In this document: positions 35,923 to 44,520 of the stretch, in pieces
How the letters are laid out: each line of letters opens with the position of its first letter
Numbering within the stretch: position 1 is the first letter of the stretch
Assembly: GCF_900111495.1 (NCBI RefSeq)
Contig: NZ_FOIU01000001.1
Coordinates: 682,001-746,000, forward strand
Source of the DNA: Chryseobacterium wanjuense
GTDB lineage: Bacteria; Bacteroidota; Bacteroidia; Flavobacteriales; Weeksellaceae
Direction: 5' to 3'
Length of the DNA: 64,000 nucleotides
Made by a program: the position numbers and the translations under genes
Notes under the pieces: model-generated
The model's database searches: none
What the model saw: only the letters and a program-made list of their open reading frames with translations
What the model was told of the DNA's origin: nothing

Positions 35923-36798
35923 TTATTGCCCTAAATAGATAAAAGAGTTGACAACAACATAGGCAGACCGATTGTTTATGGATTGACCCGAACCTAATGT
36001 TGTAGATGTCGTTCCGGAGAAGCTATGGGCATGATTTCCAGAAACATTTGTAATACCTATCCCCACACCTCCAAACAAAGTGGGACTTATATTGCCTCCA
36101 TGTCCGGTGCCATTGTTCCCATTACTTGTCCCACCATATAAAAATGAACCTCCCGTATCTGAACCGTGAGTGTGTGATCCTGCAGACAAGGCAGTACCGC
36201 TGACAGTAGTGGTTAAATTGATATTAGGCAGATTGCTCTGTAAAATGGTAAAAGAATCGCTTCCTCCTGTATCACCTATATTTTCTGTCGCGTTTTTAGT
36301 TTTTAAAGTTCTGTCTGTGGCATCAAAAAGGGTAGTCGTTAAACCTAAACTTGCCGCCGCTACCTGCGCTGCAGCCGGAAGTGTAGAGATTGCTCTTCCG
36401 TTTAAAAGATACCATCCGCTGTAATCCGCAGATTTAAATGACTGTGTAATACTTCCGATCGGGTATGATAAAAGAGTTTTGTTGATTTTTTCCCAAACAC
36501 TTCCATTGAAATAATAGAATCCGTTAGCATCAATATTCTGGGCTTTTGCTGTCTGGCTGCCCGTAGTATAATCATTAACATATATAATTGTAGAAACTTC
36601 TACCGTTCCCATGTTCTGTGCACGCTGTCTGTCCACCCTCGGAATTAGCATTCCATCTGTATTAGTGGTAGTACCGGTAGGATTTTTGGCATTAATATCC
36701 AGCGTTGATTGAGGTGTGGATGTATTTATTCCGATCTGGCTGTAGACTGTATTAATGACTGACAAGAATATAATTGATAATAATGTTTTTTTACTCAT
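35923..36798 (-). CDS. Secreted tail-collar-like protein, copy 1
   Basis: A 291-residue secreted protein with signal peptide (MSKKTLLSIIFLSVINTVYS), the shared leader (IGINTSTPQSTLDINAKNPT, MLIPRVDRQRAQNM, GFYYFNGSVWEKI) and a C-terminal domain like the phage tail-collar / microcystin-dependent-protein fold: GWYLLNGRAISTLP, SNLPNINL, AGSHTHG, GNHAHSFSG and a final NNRSAYVVVNSFIYLGQ. In phage, collar domains cap tail fibres; in secreted bacterial proteins the role is unknown, probably surface binding. One of three tandem paralogues reading leftward, with gaps of about 40 bp. Third gene of the presumed operon. Confidence 0.8.
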   Translation of the reverse strand: MSKKTLLSIIFLSVINTVYSQIGINTSTPQSTLDINAKNPTGTTTNTDGMLIPRVDRQRAQNMGTVEVSTIIYVNDYTTGSQTAKAQNIDANGFYYFNGSVWEKINKTLLSYPIGSITQSFKSADYSGWYLLNGRAISTLPAAAQVAAASLGLTTTLFDATDRTLKTKNATENIGDTGGSDSFTILQSNLPNINLTTTVSGTALSAGSHTHGSDTGGSFLYGGTSNGNNGTGHGGNISPTLFGGVGIGITNVSGNHAHSFSGTTSTTLGSGQSINNRSAYVVVNSFIYLGQ

Positions 36799-36836
36799 GA
36801 TTTTTTGTTTGATGGTTTACTATGAAATAATAACAG

Positions 36837-37715
36837 TTATTCACCTAAATAGATAAAAGTATTTACAGATAAGTAAGGAGCTCTGTTATCAATTGACTGG
36901 CCGCCTCCGCCCAGAGGAGTACTTGCCACTCCACTGAATGTATGAGCATGGGCACCTGCAGCAGCTGTATTGGCTCTCCAGTTTACTCCTCCCCAGGCTC
37001 CACTTCCGGCATTACCGTAACCCTGTCCGTTGTTTGAATAACTTGTTCCGGAAAGCAGGTAAGCACTTCCTACTGCAGTACCGTGCGCATGGGCTCCCGA
37101 TGCAGTAGTTGTTCCACTTGTATTGCTTGTAAGTGTTATATTGGGCAAATTACTCTGTGAAATTGCAAATAAATTGCTTCCGCCTATAGTACCCAAGCTT
37201 TCTGCAGTATTTTTTGATTTTAAAACCTTGTCGGATGCATTAGGGATATTAGTGGTAAACCCTAAAGCCTGTGCCTTTGCCTGAACTGTAGCCGGAAAAG
37301 TAGAAACAGCCCTGCCGTCTAATAAATACCACCCATCATGATCGGTTGTTTTGATGGAATATTTTACATTTCCCACAAGAGAGCTTTTGTCGGTAAAAAA
37401 CAACTTTTCCCATATACTGCCATTGTAATAGTAAAATCCTGTGTTATCGATATTCTGAGCTTTTCCTGTTTGGCTTCCCGTAGCAGCATTATTTACATAA
37501 ATAATAGTAGACGTCTCAATAGAAGCCATGTTCTGTGCCCGCTGGCGATCAACACGGGGAACTAAAATCCCATCCGCATTAGTAAACGCTCCCGTAGGAT
37601 TTATAGCTTTAATATCTAAAGTTGATTGAGGAGCCGAAATATTAAATCCCACCTGTCCATATGCTATATTTACAATTGAAAGGAATATAATTGACGATAC
37701 ATATATCTTTTTCAT
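36837..37715 (-). CDS. Secreted tail-collar-like protein, copy 2
   Basis: A 292-residue paralogue of its neighbours. Signal peptide (MKKIYVSSIIFLSIVNIAYG), leader block (VGFNISAPQSTLDIKAINPT, LVPRVDRQRAQNM, GFYYYNGSIWEKL) and collar-like end: GWYLLDGRAVSTFP, SNLPNITL, GAHAHG, GAHAHTFSG, NRAPYLSVNTFIYLGE. The His-x-His pairs of the two loops are kept, as in collar proteins that bind metal at the trimer axis, an inference from phage fibres. The Gly/Ser/Thr-rich loop between the two His motifs differs most between copies and could be the ligand-contacting part. Confidence 0.8.
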   Translation of the reverse strand: MKKIYVSSIIFLSIVNIAYGQVGFNISAPQSTLDIKAINPTGAFTNADGILVPRVDRQRAQNMASIETSTIIYVNNAATGSQTGKAQNIDNTGFYYYNGSIWEKLFFTDKSSLVGNVKYSIKTTDHDGWYLLDGRAVSTFPATVQAKAQALGFTTNIPNASDKVLKSKNTAESLGTIGGSNLFAISQSNLPNITLTSNTSGTTTASGAHAHGTAVGSAYLLSGTSYSNNGQGYGNAGSGAWGGVNWRANTAAAGAHAHTFSGVASTPLGGGGQSIDNRAPYLSVNTFIYLGE

Positions 37716-37758
37716 ATTCTATGTCTGATAAGTTTTTGGTTAATGATTAGTTATAATT

Positions 37759-38619
37759 TTATTCACCTAAATAAATAAAAGTGTTCAAAGCCAGATAAGC
37801 AGATCTGTTATCTATGGGTTGATTGGATCCCCCCAATGCAACAGGTATTGCCTGGGATAGCGTATGCGTGTGGGCTCCTGCTGCTCCTGTAGTACTTGCC
37901 ACACCAGTTCCTCCCCAAGAGCCGGCATCACCGCCTCCGTATCCTCCTCCGGCCAATCCGGTAATTAAAAAACCTGTGCCTTTATCAGGACCGTGGGCAT
38001 GGCTCCCTGCTGAATTTATGGTTATGCTGGTACTCCCCGCCAGAGATATATTGGGTAAATTGCTTTGTGAAATTGTGAAAGAATTGGCTCCTCCCACAGT
38101 ACCGATGCTTTCGGCTGTGCTTTTGGTTTTCAGTGTTTTATCGCTTGCATCGAATAAGTTGCCTGCCAATCCCAGACTTGCAGCCGCCGACTGCGCATTT
38201 GCAGGAAGACTTGCAATGGATCTCCCGTCTAAAAGATACCACCCCTCATGATCAGCTGCTCTTGCAGAGTACTGAATATCACCTAAAGAGTAAGAATTAT
38301 TATTAAAAGCAAGTTTTTGCCAAACATTTCCGTCAAAATAGTAAAAGCCTGTTGCGTCAATATGAATGGCTTTTCCTGTGTTTGTTCCTGTTGATATATC
38401 ATTCACATATATCATGGTGGAAGTGGCTACTGTAGCCATATTCTGTGCACGTAACCTGTCGGTGTGCGGAATAAGAATTCCATCGGTATCCGTTACTGTA
38501 CCTGTTGCATTTTTTGCCCCAATGTCTAATGTCGCTTTTGGCTCAACGCTGTTAATACCTACTTGGGAAAACACGAAGCTACCTATCAGCAATAATGCTG
38601 TTGTGTATAACCTTTTCAT
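37759..38619 (-). CDS. Secreted tail-collar-like protein, copy 3
   Basis: A 286-residue paralogue and first gene of the leftward tandem. Signal peptide (MKRLYTTALLLIGSFVFS), leader (VGINSVEPKATLDIGAKNAT, ILIPHTDRLRAQNM, GFYYFDGNVWQKL), collar-like end (GWYLLDGRSIASLP, SNLPNISL, GSHAHG, GAHTHTLSQ, NRSAYLALNTFIYLGE). Upstream lie a TAAATTTG -7 box and a compact palindrome plus 21-bp direct repeat (38858-38889), so the three genes are probably regulated together. The histidine kinase gene next door and its divergent sigma54 activator are candidates, but this is not shown by the sequence. Confidence 0.8.
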   Translation of the reverse strand: MKRLYTTALLLIGSFVFSQVGINSVEPKATLDIGAKNATGTVTDTDGILIPHTDRLRAQNMATVATSTMIYVNDISTGTNTGKAIHIDATGFYYFDGNVWQKLAFNNNSYSLGDIQYSARAADHEGWYLLDGRSIASLPANAQSAAASLGLAGNLFDASDKTLKTKSTAESIGTVGGANSFTISQSNLPNISLAGSTSITINSAGSHAHGPDKGTGFLITGLAGGGYGGGDAGSWGGTGVASTTGAAGAHTHTLSQAIPVALGGSNQPIDNRSAYLALNTFIYLGE

Positions 38620-38807
38620 TTCTTGTATTCTTTTATTTTAATGGTTAAAATTTTCATGGTATAATTGCACTATCAAGAAAGTTTAGAGAAAATAAAATTC
38701 CGCTTTGATAGTGTTTTTGAGATAAAAATTAATTGTTTAATTAAATATTTTGAGTTATTAACTACAAATAAGAGTATAAGGGGGTTATTACGATTTCCGA
38801 TTCGTCA

Positions 38808-38815
38808 CAAATTTA
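38808..38815 (-). promoter_or_regulatory. Bacteroidota -7 element, collar-like operon
   Basis: Minus strand TAAATTTG, exact TAnnTTTG, about 190 bp before the start codon at 38619. No clear TTG -33 box. Confidence 0.4.
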
Positions 38816-38857
38816 AATTTTTAGAGTAAAAACGAACGCTTAATTTTGTACTAATAC

Positions 38858-38889
38858 TACTACACGGTGTAGTAAAAGAACTACACGGT
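38858..38889. promoter_or_regulatory. Palindrome and 21-bp direct repeat, candidate operator
   Basis: TACTACAC-G-GTGTAGTA (38858-38874) is a perfect 8-bp inverted repeat. CTACACGGT occurs at 38860-38868 and again at 38881-38889, exactly 21 bp apart. It lies 40-80 bp upstream of the presumed -7 box, a usual place for an activator site. Confidence 0.55.
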
Positions 38890-38950
38890 TAATGAAAAAA
38901 CTGTGGTATTTAAGTATAATTTTTAGTGCTGCATTGTAGTTTATAGCTGC

Positions 38951-41380
38951 CTAAATTGTATGTTTTCGCGTCTGCTCATTTTTTTCAAAAGACAACTGTA
39001 ATAAGGTACCGTTGCTGTTTTCAATTGAAAATTTACCGTCCAGATCATCTGAGAGTCCTCTGATAAGGCTCATTCCGAACGAATTTTTTGTTTTTTTGTC
39101 CGGATCCAAGATAATTCCGGTTCCGTTATCTGCAATAGTCAGTAGATAGTGGTCTGTATCTTTTGTAATCAGTGATATAGAAATGATTCCTTGTGAGTTA
39201 TCAGGAAATGCATATTTTATGGAATTGGTGACGGCTTCGTTTATAATTAATCCTAAAGGTATCGCCTGTGATACATCCAGTTCTATTTCATCGATATTGA
39301 TTTTAAATCGGATATTCTGTTTTAGGTTAAAAGAATCTTTTAAATATTCAACCAGCTCATTGATATAGATGGGCATATTAATGGTTGAAATATTTTCGGA
39401 CATATAAAGTTTTTGATGAATCAGGGACATCGCATGAATCCTGTGTTGGCTGTTCTTGATGGTAGATAATGCCAGATCGTCATCAATATACGCAGACTGT
39501 GAATTGAGCAGGCTGATGACGGTCTGGAGATTATTTTTAACCCTGTGATGAATTTCCTTGATAAGCCATTCTTTGTCTTCCAGCAAATGCTGAAGCTTTA
39601 TATTCTGTTGGCTGATTTCATTTTCTTTGATCATTAATTCCTTATTGTTTTTCTGTTTCACCTTGTAGCTGTTGTACAGCAATCCGATGATCACGACGAG
39701 CAGCAATATAGATCCGATTGACAGGTTAATCAGAAGTCTTGAACGGTGGAGTTTGCTTTGCTGTAATTTGCTCTGCATTTCCAAAGTCTTAATATTATCT
39801 TCTTTTTTTAAGGTTTCATATTGAATTTTTAATTCTTCGATTTCTCTGTTTTTTGAAACATTGTACAAAGAGTCATTAACCTTGTTATAGTCCTGATAGT
39901 GCCCTATTGCAGAAAGGTAATTGCCTTTAAGGGAATCGATTTTAAATAACGAAAGATCGAGCTCCTGAATAGTAAAATTTTGATTTGTTTTTTTGCTGAC
40001 ATCCAATGCTTTGTCGGCATAGAATTTGGCTTGATCCGGTTTTCCTGTTTTTGCATAAAATAATGATACCTGAGAATATCCTATGGCAACATTTCTGGAG
40101 GTTCTGGTAGACATCATGTTTTCTGCATTTCGCGCCATTTCCAGATAATACTTTTCAGCTAATACATTATTTCCGATTTTCTCATACAGGGACGCTCTGG
40201 TTTGGGAGAGGTAAAAAATATCTATTGCGGTATTAGGCGGGTATGTATCTGCTTTTTTTAAATAATCAAGGGCTTCTTTGTATCTTTTATCTTTTATAAA
40301 TAATTGAATCGTTAATGGAAAACTTTTGTACCAGCTCCCGCTGTTAATGTTTTTCGTGCCGACATCGAAACTCTTTTTGTATAATTCCAAAGCTTCTTTT
40401 GTATGTTCCATTTTCTCGTAGATGTTACCCAAACGGAGGTAGAAATTATCTGCGCAGATCATATCATTTGTTGCTTCCATCGTCTCTATACTGTTGATGG
40501 AATAAAATAGTGACTTATTCAGATTATATTTCACAGAATATATAAACGCCAGTGGAGCAGAAGTATAGTGAAGATGCTTAAATCCAATCTTTTTTTGAAG
40601 GGCAGAAGCTTGTAAAAGCTCTTTCTCCGCAAGATCGATATTTCCCTTCCAGAAATGCACCGTTAATAGTTTCATCAACAATTCTATTTCCAATTCCTTT
40701 TCACCAACAGACCGATATAATATCATGGATTCGGATAAGGCTTTTTCTTTATCAGGATCGTCCAAAGAGAGATAAGTTCCCTGGTTACTTAAGGCTTCGG
40801 CTAAAGATTTTCTGTCATTAAAATTTCGGCTTTCAATAACAACTTTTGCAAAAATCTTTTTGCTCTCCACAGGATTATTTGCCTGTACATAGTATTTTCC
40901 CAGTAGGATATTGCTTTGTTGCTTCCATTTAGGAATCCCCATGGCATTGCTCAGTTCAATAGCCTGTTGTATGAAAAATAATGATTGTTGAAGGTCTTCC
41001 TTTTTTTCTCCGGTTTTAAAAAGATAATGGCTTCCCAAGTGTAATAGCAAGCGTATTTTGTCGGTTTTTTTTAATTGTTTAAGTATATCTTTTGCAGTAT
41101 CAATATTATTCTCGTCGACCATTTTTCCGCCAGGCAAATAACTCCCGTCATTATATCCTTCATCAAATGACATCGAAACCGGGAATTTATTGGCTGTACA
41201 GGCCAGAACCACAGCACTGTCCATATCTATAAAACCTTGGTTTACAGAGTGGATGTACATGGCAGTAGCTTTTATTAATAATCTGTTTTTTTTGATGTCA
41301 TAATTATTTTTAATCGAAGTCTGACCATAGCCCAACAAGGAAAATGATAGGAGAAAACAAAAAAGATATTTGGCTTTCAT
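38951..41380 (-). CDS. TPR sensor histidine kinase (HisKA_2 type)
   Basis: An 809-residue membrane sensor. Signal peptide (1-20), a long periplasmic tetratricopeptide region to about residue 500, coiled coil, one membrane helix (551-572), then a HisKA_2 phospho-acceptor box IKEIHHRVKNNLQTVISLLN (His611-His612) and a HATPase domain (NEAVTNSIKYAFPD, IADNGTGI, SFGMSLIRGLSDDLDGKF). Such kinases usually pair with a separate response regulator; the divergent REC-GAF-sigma54 gene 210 bp away is the natural candidate. TPR sensors probably bind proteins or peptides in the periplasm. Next to secreted collar-like proteins, it might sense envelope or surface status, an inference. Confidence 0.92.
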   Translation of the reverse strand: MKAKYLFCFLLSFSLLGYGQTSIKNNYDIKKNRLLIKATAMYIHSVNQGFIDMDSAVVLACTANKFPVSMSFDEGYNDGSYLPGGKMVDENNIDTAKDILKQLKKTDKIRLLLHLGSHYLFKTGEKKEDLQQSLFFIQQAIELSNAMGIPKWKQQSNILLGKYYVQANNPVESKKIFAKVVIESRNFNDRKSLAEALSNQGTYLSLDDPDKEKALSESMILYRSVGEKELEIELLMKLLTVHFWKGNIDLAEKELLQASALQKKIGFKHLHYTSAPLAFIYSVKYNLNKSLFYSINSIETMEATNDMICADNFYLRLGNIYEKMEHTKEALELYKKSFDVGTKNINSGSWYKSFPLTIQLFIKDKRYKEALDYLKKADTYPPNTAIDIFYLSQTRASLYEKIGNNVLAEKYYLEMARNAENMMSTRTSRNVAIGYSQVSLFYAKTGKPDQAKFYADKALDVSKKTNQNFTIQELDLSLFKIDSLKGNYLSAIGHYQDYNKVNDSLYNVSKNREIEELKIQYETLKKEDNIKTLEMQSKLQQSKLHRSRLLINLSIGSILLLVVIIGLLYNSYKVKQKNNKELMIKENEISQQNIKLQHLLEDKEWLIKEIHHRVKNNLQTVISLLNSQSAYIDDDLALSTIKNSQHRIHAMSLIHQKLYMSENISTINMPIYINELVEYLKDSFNLKQNIRFKINIDEIELDVSQAIPLGLIINEAVTNSIKYAFPDNSQGIISISLITKDTDHYLLTIADNGTGIILDPDKKTKNSFGMSLIRGLSDDLDGKFSIENSNGTLLQLSFEKNEQTRKHTI

Positions 41381-41590
41381 GTTTGATTATTCTTTAGTTT
41401 TTTAGTATAAAATTATTAACTTTAGGTGAAAGTTATGGTGATAATTTATTGATGTTTAAATTAATAATTATCTACCATACTGTGATGAATTTTTTATTGA
41501 TTTTTAAAAGCAGGCCATTCAATCTTGAATCCTTCTTTCAGCTGAAGTCAGCAGTTAAAAAAATCCTTTTTTCATTAAAAAAGCAGAGCC

Positions 41591-43537
41591 ATGGAATTAG
41601 AAAAAAATGAGATTGATAAAAAAAAGAAAATACTCATTGTTGAAGACCAGTTTATTGAAGCGCACGATTTACAGTTAATCCTTGAAAAAGCGCAATATGA
41701 AGTCATCGGAATTGCACGTTCCGTAGTTCAGGCTCTTACTTTTATTGATGAAGAAAAGCCGGATTTGGTTTTTGTAGATATCTTCCTCAAAGGCACGGAA
41801 ACGGGGATTGATTTGGCTAAAAAGTTACACGAAAAGCATATCGGATTTATCTTTTTGTCTGCCAATTCCAGCAGATCGGTACTGGAAGAAGCCAAAAAAA
41901 CGCAGCCTTACGGTTTTATTGTGAAACCGTTCAGAGAACAAGATGTGCTGATAACCTTAGAGATCGCTTTTTATCGTCACAATCATGGGATCGAATCGCA
42001 AATGCAGCAGGAAAATATTTTACGGGAAAGTATTGATGCGATTTCCTGCCAACCTGTAAAATGGGAGCAGGCCTTGTTGCAGCTAGCCAGACTTTTTCAA
42101 ACCTACATACCGTTTGATTATCTGCAGCTAGAGCCTGTTCATAATGGCTATAGCCCGACAGGACTGCTCAGGAAAGATTTTGAAAATTATGAAATAATCG
42201 ATGCCGACAAAATAGCCAAGATCAGCGGAAAAAATAAGTCAGAAATAGACGAAATACAGTCAGGGTCCCCAAAACATGAATTTCCAAAAGTGTATTACGA
42301 CCAATCTTTCAGGGAAATTTTTCAAAACTCAGGTTTTGTAAGGTTAATTGCAGCCACTTTCGGCATCAGGTCTTTTATGGTATTGCCGGTAAGGATGGGG
42401 GAAGATGTTTTTAATTTTTCCTTTTTCAGCCGAAATTCTGATGCTTACAACAATGAACATTTGCAGCTTTTGACCAAACTTGAATCCAAATTGGCCAAGC
42501 TGGTAAGCAATCTACATAATACAAAGAAAAAACAGCCTAATATAATTACTAATAAAAAGGTTGATATTGATCAGATGTCAAACGGATTTTCCTCTATGGT
42601 AGGCAACAGCCAAAAGATGATTTCCGTGTTTGATTATATTAAAAGAGTAGCGCCTTCGGATACGTCAGTATTAATTATGGGAGAAAGCGGCACCGGAAAG
42701 GAAAAAGTAGCACAGAGTATACATAATTTATCACCCAGAAAAAATAAGCCTTTGGTGGTCATTAATTGTGGTGCTATTCCCAATAATCTGGCAGAATCTC
42801 TTCTTTTTGGTCATGAAAAAGGAGCTTTCACCGGAGCCTTCGAAAAACGCATCGGAAAGTTTGAAGCAGCAGACGGCGGTACTGTTTTTTTGGATGAAAT
42901 AGGTGAAATGCCGATGGATATTCAGGTAAAGCTTTTACGGGTGCTTCAGGAAAAAGAAATCGAAAGGATAGGAAGCAGTTCTCCGGTCAAATTAAACGTT
43001 CGCATTATAGCTGCGACCAATCGTAACCTGGAAGATGAGGTGGCAGCCGGACGTTTCAGGCTCGATCTGTATTACAGGCTTCATGTTTTTCCAATAACGG
43101 TACCGCCGCTTAGAGAACGAAGAGAGGATATCCCTGTTCTGGTAGCTCATTTTATTACGATATTCAGTAAAACACTGGGAATTGATGAGCCTGCGGTTTC
43201 GGATCATGCATTGACACAAATGAAAGCCTACGACTGGCCGGGCAATGTGAGGGAGCTGGAACATGTCATTCATAGAAGTATGCTGATGAAGGATGGTAAT
43301 TTGATCAAGGATATCATACTTCCCAATTTTCCGAAAAACCAGGGTGAGGAAAAAACGCAGGAATTTTCGATTAAAACCATTCATGAAAATGAAAGAGATT
43401 ACATTAATTATATTTTAAAAACATGTAGAGGAAAGGTTTCCGGGGCAGGTGGTGCTGCAGAAATCCTGAATATTCCGGCATCTACTTTATATTCAAAAAT
43501 GAAAAAGCTGGGCATAAAAAACAACCCGCTTCTGTAA
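41591..43537 (+). CDS. Response regulator with GAF and sigma54-activator AAA+ domains (NtrC-like)
   Basis: A 648-residue transcription activator. Receiver domain 12-130 with Asp63 (LVFVDIFLKG); a GAF-like sensor about 140-310; AAA+ domain from 340 with Walker A GESGTGK (364-370), the sigma54-contacting GAFTGA (411-416), Walker B TVFLDEIGE (431-439) and the arginine-finger region LRERREDI; C-terminal Fis-type HTH (GAAEILNIPASTLYSKMKKL). It should open sigma54 promoters when phosphorylated. A GAF domain between REC and AAA+ is less usual than plain NtrC and suggests a second, small-molecule input. Divergent from the TPR histidine kinase, its likely partner. Target promoters (GG-N10-GC) were not found in the window. 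Confidence 0.95.
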   Translation: MELEKNEIDKKKKILIVEDQFIEAHDLQLILEKAQYEVIGIARSVVQALTFIDEEKPDLVFVDIFLKGTETGIDLAKKLHEKHIGFIFLSANSSRSVLEEAKKTQPYGFIVKPFREQDVLITLEIAFYRHNHGIESQMQQENILRESIDAISCQPVKWEQALLQLARLFQTYIPFDYLQLEPVHNGYSPTGLLRKDFENYEIIDADKIAKISGKNKSEIDEIQSGSPKHEFPKVYYDQSFREIFQNSGFVRLIAATFGIRSFMVLPVRMGEDVFNFSFFSRNSDAYNNEHLQLLTKLESKLAKLVSNLHNTKKKQPNIITNKKVDIDQMSNGFSSMVGNSQKMISVFDYIKRVAPSDTSVLIMGESGTGKEKVAQSIHNLSPRKNKPLVVINCGAIPNNLAESLLFGHEKGAFTGAFEKRIGKFEAADGGTVFLDEIGEMPMDIQVKLLRVLQEKEIERIGSSSPVKLNVRIIAATNRNLEDEVAAGRFRLDLYYRLHVFPITVPPLRERREDIPVLVAHFITIFSKTLGIDEPAVSDHALTQMKAYDWPGNVRELEHVIHRSMLMKDGNLIKDIILPNFPKNQGEEKTQEFSIKTIHENERDYINYILKTCRGKVSGAGGAAEILNIPASTLYSKMKKLGIKNNPLL

Positions 43538-43574
43538 ACAGGTTGCTTAATGTTTTATTTCCGACGAAAACTTT

Positions 43575-44483
43575 CTAGGCGATCATTTTTCGGAATTCGG
43601 TGGGGGTAAATCCGGTATGTTTTTTAAAAAATATTGTGAAATAGGAGATATAAGGAAATCCCAGCCGGTAAGAAATTTCTTTTATTGAAAACGAAAAATT
43701 TTCGAGCAGTCTTTTAGAAATTAAAATTGTTTTTTCTGAAATCCAATGGCTTACGGTTTTGCCTGTTTTTTCTTTCACAATATTGGAAAGATAATTTTCA
43801 TGGATGCCCTGTTTTTTTGCATAATCATTTACCCTGAGTTGTATTGATGCTGTACCTTGCTGTATTTGCTGATAATGATCCTCAAGATGTATTATAAATT
43901 TCCTTACAATATCATGATTTTTCTTTCTATCGGCATTCATGTCATATTCTGTCCAGAAATTCCGTTTTATTTTTAAAAGCAATTGAGTAAGCAGATTAGC
44001 GATAATATTTTTACTTATGCTAAAATTTTCTTGATATTCGTGGGCAATTTCCTCAAAAATAATCCTGAAATCGTCAATAATTTCCTGATTACCATATTTC
44101 GGGGCATAGTTTTCTAAAAATAAAAAGGGAAATGTTTTGAAAAGTTCTACTCCGGCATATTTCTGCAGAAAATGTTCAGAAAAGCAGACATGGTAAATTT
44201 CATGTAATCCCGTCCACTCCATGAGTCGGAATGTTTCGGGTCTGCTAAAAAAGAAAGTTCCGGGTACAATATCGTAGGTATTTGCCTTTGTTTTGTACTG
44301 TCCGCTGGCATCCACTGCAAAAGTAAGGGTAAAGCAGTTGGGCTCAAACCATGTCAGGTCGGCAAAATATTCCGAAGGAACCCGTCTTATATTGATGCAT
44401 CCGAATTCTTCATCCCTGTCCGACGATGGAAACCGGATTTGCTTTGGAGTCAATAGCCTTTTATTGTTCTCAGTGATTATCAT
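43575..44483 (-). CDS. AraC-family transcriptional regulator
   Basis: A 302-residue AraC regulator. The N-terminal about 190 residues form a cupin-like sensor (CFTLTFAVDASGQYKTKANT, VPGTFFFSRPETFRLMEW). The C-terminal AraC HTH domain is complete (VNDYAKKQGIHENYLSNIVK, ENFSFSIKEISYRLGFPYIS, FFKKHTGFTPTEFRKM). It ends 38 bp from the sigma54-type activator gene (convergent) and starts 38 bp after the next AraC gene on the same strand, so the two AraC genes may form one operon. Ligand and targets unknown; the hydrolase cluster at 45824 onward is a nearby candidate. Confidence 0.92.
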   Translation of the reverse strand: MIITENNKRLLTPKQIRFPSSDRDEEFGCINIRRVPSEYFADLTWFEPNCFTLTFAVDASGQYKTKANTYDIVPGTFFFSRPETFRLMEWTGLHEIYHVCFSEHFLQKYAGVELFKTFPFLFLENYAPKYGNQEIIDDFRIIFEEIAHEYQENFSISKNIIANLLTQLLLKIKRNFWTEYDMNADRKKNHDIVRKFIIHLEDHYQQIQQGTASIQLRVNDYAKKQGIHENYLSNIVKEKTGKTVSHWISEKTILISKRLLENFSFSIKEISYRLGFPYISYFTIFFKKHTGFTPTEFRKMIA

Positions 44484-44520
44484 TTCAGTTATTAATTAAG
44501 TGTGAATTATGTTTTAATCT

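Larger units (their letters stand above)
38620..38950. other. Regulatory gap upstream of the collar-like operon
   Basis: No gene. It holds the -7 element (38808-38815) and the repeat cluster (38858-38889). Sequence between 38620 and 38800 would be a long 5' untranslated region if that promoter is used. Confidence 0.5.
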
